NCBI RefSeq assembly: GCF_037975245.1
Contig: NC_092569.1
Coordinates: 12,637,001-12,701,000 of the forward strand
Direction: 5' to 3'
DNA length: 64,000 nt
Source: Apostichopus japonicus
Taxonomy: Eukaryota > Echinodermata > Holothuroidea > Aspidochirotida > Stichopodidae
Shown: one piece after another, positions 1 to 21,100 of the stretch
Position numbering within the stretch: position 1 is the first letter of the stretch
Layout: each line of letters begins with the position of its first letter
Notes under the pieces: model-generated
Database searches by the model: none
Seen by the model: the letters and a program-made list of their open reading frames with translations, nothing else
Told to the model about the DNA's origin: nothing
Program-made: the position numbers and the translations under genes

Positions 1-758
1 TCTTCAGTTACAGAAAGATGTCAACAATTGAATGCTTACATTTCTTTCAGGATTGTACAATAAAATAGAGGGCGACGTTCCTTCTTGTAGTTCCAATTTA
101 AATGTCGTTCGAGCTTAGCCAAACTTACAGTTGTCGTACCACAATCAATCGTTCCATTGACTTACACACTAAGATCGTCACTTTCAAGGCCCGCTAAAGC
201 ATAAATATAAGTTTTCAACTGGCATACCCATCCACCACATGCAATCTGGGGGCATGGCCTGTCGTGGCACTGCACTTTTCCATACCATAACCGGTTGGAT
301 CTTGAGCTATAAGAGGAGCAAGTTTAGCATACTGAACCCCAACCCTTCATCTGCTCACTCGGAGCATTATTCACATTTAGCCAAAGAATTTCTTAACTGC
401 AGTGCTCTATATCACCTCCAATCCTCCATATTTTCGCATCATCTTTTCATATGCTCTTACAAATGAAGGCAGAAAAACATACTGAAAATATGCCAAAAAG
501 AAGCAATTCAGTAGGATATACACTACGGTCATTGTGGCATGGAGCCTTTATGCATTCTTGTCTGCGTGATTTGGAATGATCAGGAACTCGTATTATTATT
601 GAACTATTATTTGAACCCAAGAACCAACAGGCTAGGCTGGCGTGATGGCCAGGTTGGTTATTCGGGCAGCACTGCGTGGCGGTGATCAGTTTGCTGCAGG
701 TCATGTGAAACTCGCCGGCATTGGACCTGCACAACTACTGACCATCGGTGTATACGCA

Positions 759-760
<2 letters not shown>
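1..760. repeat. 757-760-bp direct repeat, copy A (cut by window start)
   Basis: Near-identical to 2838-3594 with only a few substitutions and short indels (for example an extra GCAGT near 401). Copy A runs straight into an (AT)n tract. No coding family is recognised on either strand; the small ORFs here are not conserved-looking. Since it begins at base 1, its true left edge is unknown. Confidence 0.9.

Positions 761-762
<2 letters not shown>

Positions 763-808
<46 letters not shown>
763..808. repeat. (AT)n microsatellite
   Basis: Uninterrupted TA dinucleotides, about 46 bp. Confidence 0.95.
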
Positions 809-811
<3 letters not shown>

Positions 812-2277
812 GCTACAAACAGGATATTAACTGCTTTCACACTGACAATGGTTCCGTATACTGACAATTCCTGATACAGAACAACAAAAAAAGACGGTAA
901 TTCTGCAAACGATGTAAATTTGGGTGCAGAGTATAACAAACAAGTCGTAGTAACGGATCAAAAAGAACAACAAAAAGAAAAGATCGACCTATGGTGAAAG
1001 AGCTCCAAGCTACAGTAAACCTATAACAATCAGTTCTGTAGACTCACTGACGTATAGCCTATACGCTTGAGAAGTGAACAGCAATATAACAGTATAACAA
1101 CATAAATGGGAATTTTTTGTCATAGGACAGTCATAGGAAAGAGGGACGATATTGCCAAAGAGAAAAAAAAATGGGAACTCCCCTTACAAATTTCCAAATC
1201 CCTTCAATATTTCAATTGTGCAATCAACATTTTCGGACAATATTATAATAAACCAATATTACAGCAGCGAGAATATAAGCTACACATATATGTCGTAGAA
1301 ACTTGCTGCCTGGTTAGGAGGGAAATCAAAAAGAAATTATTTGAGAAGAAATACAAAACGGTGAAATAGTTGAATTGAATGAGAGGACTAAATCAGCCAA
1401 GACTCTCGCCGGACATTTTACTGCGTCTGCGTTGCGCCTAACAGTGCCTTAATTCCTGATGAATCGACCTATGGCAAATTCAATTGACATATATAGGACT
1501 TTGTTAGCTCTGTCGTGGTCTCATTTGAAAACATTGATAAATGCCAGTAAATTATGAGATTTTTAAATCATATTTAAGCAGCCGGTCTCAATTTACAATT
1601 ATACTTTCACCTTTACCGAACACATATCCTAAAGACAAGTTGAAGTGACCGTAATTACTGTTTCAGAACCGAGATAGGTTATATAGGCCAATATGGTCTT
1701 CATATTCCCCAGCTGAAATGAATTGAAGCTAATTACCTATATAACATTATATAAACGTGATATAACCATCAGAGGTGTATCAATTGGCGGTTTTAGTGGT
1801 TCATTACCCAACCAGGGCCCCCAATGTCCCCCAACTTCACCTCGAAGGATTGGCTCAGGCATTTTGAGCCAACGGATCACAACTTTCAGTCATGTAAGAT
1901 GACCGAGAAGAAGCAGAAGGTTTCTACATTCGTGGATTTGCGTCCAGTACAAATTAGTAGAAAGGATTGATAATAAGGACCCACAGCGTCAGCTCTTACT
2001 CTTAAACAGGCCGCCCTGATATCCTTTATAGCTACTCACCAGTGATGATGCAAAGTGCATTGCTAAGAATTATTAAAATACAAATATACAGAATCACCGG
2101 GCAACAATCCATTAACTTATTATTCTTACACGTATATAGCCTACTCATTATTCTAAAATGTACGGTACTACAAGAAAACCTATATATAGGACAGAACCGA
2201 ACAAAAAACTCACGTAAACAACATGAGTAACGTAAAATACTGTCTTAAAATACTTTAGAAACAACATTGATTCCATC

Positions 2278-2280
<3 letters not shown>
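809..2280. other. Spacer with no recognised gene
   Basis: AT-rich sequence between the two copies of the 757-bp repeat. The ORFs are short and without recognisable families. I see no gene here. Confidence 0.5.

Positions 2281-2334
<54 letters not shown>
2281..2334. repeat. (AT)n microsatellite
   Basis: About 54 bp of uninterrupted AT dinucleotides. Confidence 0.95.
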
Positions 2335-2337
<3 letters not shown>

Positions 2338-2837
2338 ATGCGATAAATGGAATGAAAAGTATTTTGAATTCAAACACAATTTTCTAAGTGATGACAAACT
2401 TTGAAATTGCTCTTATGTGTGAAGAACAGAACACCCCCACCCCCTCCCCCCCCCCCTCAAAAAAAAATCGTGATATATATATCTCCATAACTGAGGAATA
2501 ATTTTTGAGTAACGTACAGCAAACGAATGTCTGTGTCACAAAGGCGTAGACCATATAATGACGATTTCACTATATTTATTTCTTTTGAAATTCGCTTACC
2601 GCAACTGCATTTATCTTGAACTGAACTACTTGTGACCTGTATGGCTATGGGGTGGTTAAAAAATGACAGAAACACAATATTAGTCATGATAAATTAAAAA
2701 AAGTTTCCAATAATCACACTGCTACAGATAGTCATACGTGTTGCTATTTCAAAGTTGTTCAACGCAATTTGGAGTGGATCGTAGGATACGAGATTTGAAT
2801 TATCCCGCTCTTCTTACTTCGTTTCTGGTTAGCAATG

Positions 2838-3594
2838 TCTTCAGTTACAGAAAGATGTCAACAATTGAATGCTTACATTTCTTTCAGGATTGTACAATAA
2901 AATAGAGGGCGACGTTCCTTCTTGTAGTTCCAATTTAAATGTCGTTCGAGCTTAGCCAAACTTACAGTTGTCGTACCACAATCAATCGTTCCATTGACTT
3001 ACACACTAAGATCGTCACTTTCAAGGCCCGCTAAAGCATAAATATAAGTTTTCAACTGGCATACCCATCCACCACATGTAATCTGGGGGCATGGCCTGTC
3101 GTGGCACTGCACTTTTCCATACCATAACCGGTTAGATCTTGAGCTATAAGAGGAGCAAGTTTAGCATACTGAACCCCAACCCTTCATCTGCTCACTCGGA
3201 GCATTATTCACATTTAGCCAAAGAATTTCTTAACTGCTCTATATCACCTCCAATCCTCCATATTTTCGCATCATCTTTTCATATGCTCTTACAAATGAAG
3301 GCAGAAAAACATACTGAAAATATGCCAAAAAGAAGCAATTCAGTAGGATATACACTACGGTCATTGTGGCATGGAGCCTTTATGCATTCTTGTCTGCGTG
3401 ATTTGGAATGATCAGGAACTGGCGTATTATTATTGAACTATTATTTGAACCCAAGAACCAACAGGCTAGGCTGGCGTGATGGCCAGGTTGGTTATTCGGG
3501 CAGCACTGCGTGGCGGTGATCAGTTTGCTGCAGGTCGTGTGAAACTCGCCGGCATTGGACCTGCACAACTACTGACCATCGGTGTATACGCAAT
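2838..3594. repeat. 757-bp direct repeat, copy B
   Basis: Second copy of 1-760, same orientation, start-to-start distance 2837 bp. Similarity stops at the shared ...TATACGCAAT, after which copy B continues into unique sequence and copy A into (AT)n. Could be a recent tandem duplication or two copies of one mobile element. Confidence 0.9.
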
Positions 3595-3749
3595 GCTAGC
3601 CAGGGTCCATGTAGATCAAGTTTCTATAGGACCCAAAGTAAATCTCAACAACGTTATCATCCAGACCTTAGCAGTTATTCTCAAATTTACCGTAAATGCC
3701 GTTATAGTGGCGTTTTGTTGTCTGGGGAACGCTTAGCTCGTTGAATATC

Positions 3750-3982
3750 CCAGGATTCAACACAGGATTCATCACAGGTATCAAACCCATCCCAGGATTC
3801 ATCCCGGGATTCATCACAGGATTCAAACTCATCACAGGATTCATCTGGGCAGGATTCACCACGGGATTCAATCTCATCACAGGATTCAAAGGATACACAT
3901 CATATTCAAAATCATCACAGGATTCATCCCAGGATTCATCACAGAATTCTTCCCAGGATTCAGTTTGATTACAGGATTCATG
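3750..3982. repeat. 15-bp minisatellite, CAGGATTCATCA type
   Basis: About 15 degenerate units built on CAGGATTCATCA and CAGGATTCAAAC. Read as protein it gives a GFITG-like periodic peptide, which I regard as an artefact. The same unit recurs in inverted orientation at 4115-4243. Confidence 0.85.
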
Positions 3983-4114
3983 TACATATAACGAGTGCAA
4001 TTTATGGAAAGTGAGACCACTATCCCTAGATTCATCCCCACACATGCAGATATATCCCCACTATCAGATTTCCATAGTTTAACTGTGCAGAAGATACACA
4101 ATCCTTTATATGAA

Positions 4115-4243
4115 TATATATGAATTCTGTGATGAGTTTGAATTCTGTGATGAATCCTGGGATAAATCCTTTGACGAGTTTGAATCCTGTACTAAATCCT
4201 GTGATGAATCCTGGGATGAAACCTGTGACGAATCCTACGATAG
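4115..4243. repeat. 15-bp minisatellite in inverted orientation
   Basis: Units of the form TGATGAATCCTG and GAGTTTGAATCCTG, the reverse complement of those at 3750-3982. Ends about 125 bp before the COPS5 start codon. Confidence 0.85.
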
Positions 4244-4369
4244 CTTCAGGTTGGTCATGACCGACCCTCCGTTGCTTGTATGTTTTGTTTTCCTATACAC
4301 TGTGTGATACGGTGTGAGTTCTAGATCATATCAAATTCGAGGCTCCTGACGCGAAATTTGTTCGGCAAA

Positions 4370-14429
<10,060 letters not shown>

Positions 14430-15644
14430 ACAACGTCAGATGTATTAACGAGGTTACTGCTGCCTGAGAATTTCATCATTCTGCTTCTTGTACTGCATCT
14501 CTTGTTAAAATATTGCTGGATACAATATGGATACAATGTGAATTATGAACTATGAATGTCCGCAGAAAGGATGGTGGAACCGTATAGTGACAAAACATTA
14601 GACAAAGCAGATCTCAGTTATGCACCATGTCAATGGCTGTTTCTCATATAATACGTCAATCTGTGAAGGCCAGTGCAGATATTAGATTTTATTGTTTTAG
14701 TGGTAGGAAAGAGTAAAATCATTCAAGTAATGAAGTTATGTAAAATAACAATATCTGGGTTGATTTGAAATTATTTGATTTAGACCAAGGAAGATGAAAA
14801 GAAACTTTTTAAGGTGGGAAGCTATGAGTTGTTTAAAAGTACAGTGTAGGACTGTTGCCGTCCAAGGAGATATTTACCATATATACAGACGAAAAAGATA
14901 ATTTGGCAGTGGAAATGACATGAACTTTATCTGCAGTACTGACGAAGGAAGCCAGCCTGAAAGACAAGATTCATTGCTCTGTTAAGTGAAGCACGAATTC
15001 AGTGACAGACATAATGGTTCAGGGATTTTGTCGAAACATGTTGACACACTAAGCATTCTCAGATTTCCGGGCAAATTTCTTTAGAAACAAACACTAGTAG
15101 TAGACAGTACTGGTCAGCTCAAGCCACCATTGCTGTTACATTTTTGAGAAACAAAAGCTTTTTTATTTTGTGTGTCCATAGTTTTATAATAGACAATGGT
15201 TTCTGAAGTATTCATTGTATTGCCCCACTTTAAGGGCAGTAATTAGTACAAGCTCACGTTTTATTGAACCTTAGTTCACATTGTCCGATATGCCCATTCA
15301 AAGCTGCATTTTACAGTGATATTGGTTTGTAACTTGGCACCATTCTGACTAGATGTTATGTAATATTTGCACATAAAGGGGTATACCTCAGTCTACCTAC
15401 AGTAACACACCTATGTATTTACAACGATTTGTTCTATCTATATTAGCCATTTATTAACTGTTTAATCCAATACAGAAGATTTTGTGTGCTACAAATTCAG
15501 TGTAACAGTTTTGACCATTTATTTGTAAACCCTTGAAGTTCATTTCCTAATTTCATTGTTCCTGGCATAATTTAACAGGTTACTTTTAAAAGTCCCTTCT
15601 TTGTTTTTAAGTAAAATATTCACTAGCAAGTTAGCAAGAGGGTA

Positions 15645-16022
15645 TGAAAATATAGCATGGTTAACTATGAACTGGACTTTTGCAGTACACTTTTTGCCCC
15701 CCAATGACGTCAATGTGCATGCCTCCTATACCCCAAACGGTTTCTTTCTATTATGTTATCCTAACATAGCAAAAATGAAATGTGTTCTATAGCATGGTTA
15801 ACTATGAACTGGACTTTTGCAGTACACTTTTCGGCCCCCCAATGACATCAATGTGCATGCCTCCTATACCCCAAGCGGTTTCTTTTTATTATGTTATCCT
15901 AACATAGCAAAGATGAATTAGAAGCTAGGTCTTCGTCTATGGACGTCACAGTGCATGCCTCCTATACCGCAAACGGTTTCTTTTGCTTGTGTTATCCTAA
16001 CATAGCAAAGATGAAATGTGTG
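15645..16022. repeat. Tandem repeat of about 139 bp, 2.7 copies
   Basis: Copies start TATAGCATGGTTAACTATGA at about 15650 and 15789, with a partial third from about 15940. Shared core: CATGCCTCCTATACC...TTATCCTAACATAGCAAA. Confidence 0.85.
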
Positions 16023-16210
16023 CTAGGTCTTTGTTTCTTATCTTTCTCTCTTTAGAGAAACTGCCTAGCACAATGGCTGAAAGAGAAACAGAAAAACAAA
16101 GACCGTAATCTAAAATTGGCTACTGAGCTTTGAATCTTATTTTATTGGTCATGAGAAACTGTGTACCTTTGAGTGCTTCATTCCTAACTTTGAATGCATG
16201 ATGATGTAAT

Positions 16211-16493
16211 CAGGCACGTAGCGAGGAATTTGCCATGGGAGGGGCGAAGCTTGTAGGCAAACTATCTAAGCGTAGCGCCACCATGTGTTGGCGGGAAGCG
16301 TACACGAACATTTTGGCCGAAAATGCCTCCCAGATCGCTGGAAATGGCACTTCCCAGGCCTCGTAAGTTGCATCTAAGCATTTTCTATTTTGCAATTACT
16401 AGCGATATCATAAAAGAATACAAAAAATATGCTCAAGCGGGGGGGGGGGGGGGCAGTCGCCTCCCCCCTTGGCTAATCACCTGGATGTAATTT
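16211..16493. mobile_element. hAT-type MITE, 283 bp, TSD GATGTAAT
   Basis: Begins CAGGCACGTAGCGAGG and ends CCTTGGCTAATCACCTG. Flanked by perfect 8-bp repeats GATGTAAT (16203-16210, 16494-16501). Contains the family core GCCTCCCAGATCGCTGGAAA and TATCTAAGCGTAGCGCCACC. Confidence 0.93.
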
Positions 16494-16501
16494 GCTTTTC
16501 T

Positions 16502-17815
16502 ACATTTATGTTTTATAACTTGTATAATTTAATAATTTAAGTCATGAAGAAACTACAACAAGTAAAGTTGACTTGATGGTGTAATATTATCTGCTGATAT
16601 CACATGAAGTATCCAAGATTAGAGCTTGACCATCCTATTGAAAATTATAAAGCATTTTTCATGTAATGGTGAACACATTTGCTCCCGATTTTTTTGGTCT
16701 TCATATTAGACACCACTCCGTGGTTGTGACAACGATGAAGATGTCACATGCAAAGACCGAAGACCCTCGTATGTCTTTGTGGTACAATTAAGAGGTCTTT
16801 GTTTTACCCTGAACCCTAAATAGGGTCTCTGAGCAGACGGTGTGGCTGTTAACAACTACAAACATAAAGTTGATTTTGACTCACTGTGATAATAAAGGCA
16901 CATAGATCATGGGAAAATTTCATAGGCTGTATTTGAGATAGAAAGATATCTTTTTGAACTTAGTGGTAAATAGAGAGACTCCCAGTTACCTTCAAGTTTG
17001 TTTGGCATTGTTTTATTTCTCGGACAAAGTACTTTTTTTCAGGATGAGGTGCTCTAAACCTTGAGCATTTTACCATCATCCTTGAAACATAGAACCACCA
17101 AAACACTATGAGGCCCTCAAAATTCCACCCTCCTAGCTGCACCAACATTTAGGCCCACAATCCGCGACCCCTGGCCCCGAATGAAAGCTCAGAATGTATG
17201 AAAGGCTAACTGACAGTGGACTTGAAAAAAAAGAGAAAGAAAAAAGAATAACTTGAGTTTCAGATATCTTTGGCAAGCTTGTTAAACTGTAGATAAAAAT
17301 CTAGGGAACGTCCGCCAAAATGATCTAGCCTTTGATGACAACATAGGGAGTGGGATGGGAAATTGCATCAATATTATGGCCCAAAATTCCTGAAAAAATA
17401 TGGTCACCTTACAGTACGCCCATCCATACAGGTTTATCTGCCTACCGATATAAGTCGCAAGGAATTTAGAATGCCCCCCCCCCCCACGGACTGCTCCCCC
17501 CTCCCACACACAACCACCTCGACTCACCCGTTTGAAATCTTAACCACGATCAGAAATCCCTTCAATAATGATGAATGAACGTTCCTATATGAGCAAAAGT
17601 AATGATACCTAATTTAAGGGAGGTTACTTTCAGGTTAAACTTGTCTTTAATTTGTTTGGCATTCAAATCAACCTATGACAGGAAGTGGAAGTCCCATGAC
17701 ATGAAAACGCCCCTCGTCCCAGGTTGGCCATTTAACCATTCACAAATGCTATCAAACCGGAATAGTGATTCCCTTTGTCATATACCAGCTGATCGTAAAA
17801 TACAAATTTGTCGTT
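16502..17815. other. Intergenic DNA between COPS5 and ENOSF1
   Basis: No gene recognised. Contains a candidate AATAAA at 16891 and a poly(C) tract near 17477. Confidence 0.5.
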
Positions 17816-17848
17816 CCATGGAGCTATAAACAGCTTATAGCTCCATGG
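17816..17848. promoter_or_regulatory. Perfect 14-bp inverted repeat upstream of ENOSF1
   Basis: CCATGGAGCTATAA, 5-nt loop, TTATAGCTCCATGG. It lies about 180 bp before the ENOSF1 start. Possible protein-binding or cruciform site; function unknown. Confidence 0.6.
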
Positions 17849-18025
17849 TCGTTCCCACTTTTGGTCAACTACCTCAGCAAATCAGCTGTTCACACAACGA
17901 TATCATAACACAGGACCTCGATAAAGCTACAGCTATAACTATTGTTACACTTACAGCAAGTTCCTATTGGAGTCGCTGAACCGCAGGTAAAAACACATAA
18001 AAGGTTGCAAGAAAATCAAGATAAA

Positions 18026-18106
18026 ATGCCGGCTAAGATAACGGAAGTAGTCGTGAAAGACATACGATTCCCTACATCGCTGGAGGCTCATGGGTCTGAT
18101 GCTATG
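18026..18106 (+). CDS. ENOSF1: ENOSF1 exon 1
   Basis: 27 codons: [20 protein letters not shown] then AHGSDAM. It starts at the ATG in GATAAAATGCC. The donor is GCTATG|GTGAGA. The FPTSLE..HG.DAM block matches the family. Confidence 0.92.
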
Positions 18107-21100
18107 GTGAGATCGTGTAATCCACACAGTGTACAGCATAAATTAACAAGTTACAGTAAGCCTAACGTTAGGCCTATTTGTAGGATTAAGGTATTTCCCC
18201 TCATCTGCGCAGCCTAGCTAACGGTCTTAGCAAGTGCATATTATTATTAGCCTAGTGTTGCCATTAGCATAAACCCTAACTTAGCCTTGGCCTAGTAGTA
18301 GTACAGTTAGTCAGCCATATTGTCAACCTTGAAACATGCTGATTCAGTACTCTTTCATTTATAGTGTTCCCTATCATATTTCATACCCTAGCTCCTTTTA
18401 AAGGCATTGAAGACTCACCCCAATTAACCACGTGCCGCACTCTGAAAAAGTAAACTTACCGATGCTTGCAAGGGAAATTTTGCTGCTTGTCGCTACAAAA
18501 TGCATACAGAATGAAACGTGATACCTTGTTATCTTTAGCTGGACCTGAGATGTCCATCGCTGTATCGTCTGTACACTGTGCTGTGGGTATTGACCGCGGC
18601 TGTATGAACTGACTGTACACTAGTGTCTAATTACCAAAGGTAGCAAGCTGTGTGCATATTTTCTGGGATCGATGGTGGTGTCTAACACTTCTGTTACACC
18701 TCATTTGAAACTAGGTCAGATTACCGGCATTAGACGTTTCTTTTTGCGCGAGTCTTCGCACCCTTTAACAAAACACTACTACTAGTTCATCCAACTTATT
18801 CAAATTACCTGGCATTGCAACTTTGCTAATTATAAATTCTTTACTGCCATTCAGCACACAGATCCTGATTACTCCTGTGCATATGTCATCATACACACGG
18901 ATTCAACTGATGCGTTGGAAGGACATGGCCCTACTTTCACAATTGGTAGAGGGACTGAAGTCGGTAAGAAATATGTTTCAATTCTCCCGTTCACAATCTA
19001 AGAAAAACTCTTCTATGGAGTTGTTAAATTAATGAATAGCTACATTAATTTCTTTGATCCGTTTTCAAACCCCTTTGTTCCCTCCTCGCTCCTCCCCGTT
19101 GACCTCTAATGCCCCGCCACCCTTTAGTTTTCATAATTGACAGATCCATGACTGTGCCCTCTTTGAAGAATTGCTGAGGTAAAATTTACACTTTTCCAGG
19201 AAGCATTCAAATGATTTAAAAGAATAGTTTTTGTACAAAAACCAAAATGCAAGAACAGCAAATTTAGCAAATTAAATCAAATGAATGACAGGTTAAGAGA
19301 AAACAGAATTTGAAATTCACCTCAATAGTACAAATGTGGTTGTGATACGCACACAGATTCACTTTGCGTCCATATTCACGCTAGGTGGGCCACATACCCC
19401 ATAGAACAAGTGCTGTGCAGAAGCCAATTGACGAAACATATGTGGCGTTGAAATATGACTTCAAAATACTCCAAATTTGTATTGTTTCAACTGGAACATT
19501 CTTATAATCCTTATAATTAAAAGTTAGCTAATGACACCATAGCGAGGCTTAAAATAGCCTGTACAAACAAATGAATCAAGTTTGGTTTCAAGACATTGAG
19601 AGTATCAAATTCTTGTGGTATGATAGACTCCATCCGGTGCACATAAGTTGTCTGGGAATATTCTCTCCTGACAAGTAGCAAACAATCTACTGCAATTTTT
19701 TTAATTTTTTTATTTACATTTATACAGTTCATTTGTAATTTTGATTCTCATATTTTGATAGACAGTTATCAAGTTTAAGTATACCTTACATCTACACACA
19801 TATGCAAATTTAATTTAAACAAAAGAAATATGCTTTTCCTTCATCAGTTGTAGCAGCTGTAGAGGCCATGACATTCCATCTGATTGGCCAAGATGTACAG
19901 GCCATCTTTGATGACTTTGGTGGATTTTGGAGGAAATTTGTCGCAGATTCGCAACTACGATGGGTATGTAGTAAGTGTGTGTTGATTAAGTATGAACCAA
20001 ATTGTGCAAGCTGCATGTATTGCTGTTAAACTTTCTCTATGTTGATTGACCCAATTCTAGTTTCCTGATTAAATAAACAGTACCAAACTGTATGTTCCTT
20101 CAAGGTATCGTATAAACACAGATAAAAGGCCATTCAGATCCTGAATTTGTAGCTTATTATAGAAGGTCAAGGGCATTTACACTGCCTGGAGTAGTGCAGT
20201 TCAGTTGTCACAACAATTAAAGCTAAATATATAGAAAAACTGGAAGGTCTGAGGGATTGACATTCCAGCAGAATCTTACTGAGAGGTAGATTAAAACAAA
20301 TATTAGAGAAATCAGCTATATATGTACAGTACTGGAATGAAAGTGATGGGGATAAAAAAAAGTTATACATATGCTTACAAATGAAACACAATAATTGCTG
20401 TAACATTTTTTTGTATTTAAAGGTATGCTGTACAGTATTGGCCCCAAATATGCTAGATATTCAAATATTGGTCACCTTTGGTCAAAATTCTTAAACTGTT
20501 TTTATTACTACCTAAAGAGGAAAGTTTCCTCACTGCGACATTATTCATCTTGTGTCTTCCTTAAAAAATGTCTGAGAACAATTTGGAGAGTAAAGAACTC
20601 TAGGAAAGTACTTTTAAAAACTTCTCGCAATTATAGCATGCTTATAATTTGGGGCCCATACTGACTACCTTTAATATGTTTCCATCTTCTGTTATGTAGT
20701 TAGGACCAGAGAAAGGTGTCGTTCATCTCGCAACTGCTGCCATAATGAATGCTTTGTGGGATCTTTGGGCAAAGAGAGAGAAAAAGGTGAGAACGTAAAT
20801 TCTTCTAAGCCTCTCTCTTCCCTCGTCAACTACAGTGCTTTAGCCGTTTCCAAATGCTCACCCCCATCGGGAATGAGGGATCAATTATTTACAAGTACCC
20901 AGTATGTTAATACTTGTAAATATTATATTGTATGATTAGTATATTGTGCATGTTTTCTACAATGAAATTGTGAATAGGCTGAAAGAAAAAGTCCCTTCTT
21001 GTTGCACACATCTATCTGTGTGTGCATGTGTGTGTGGGGGTGGGGGGGGGGGTGGGGGGTCTATTTAGTAACATACTGTGACACTAAATTTGCTTTTCTG

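Larger units (their letters stand above)
14430..16900 (+). other. COPS5 3' UTR and flank, end uncertain
   Basis: No open reading frame of note follows the stop. The first clean AATAAA I see is at 16891-16896, which would give a long 3' UTR of about 2.4 kb holding a tandem repeat and a MITE. An earlier variant signal is just as possible, so the transcript end is a guess. Confidence 0.3.

Noticed and set aside
3380-3736. Possible gene on either strand of the 757-bp repeat
   Set aside because: Frames are short and conflict between strands, and I cannot match them to any protein family. Kept as an unidentified repeat.
3741-4045. Open frames coding for GFITG-type or NPGMNPVM-type repeat proteins
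   Set aside because: They are translations of a 15-bp minisatellite that has no stop codon in some frames; no family match and no start context.
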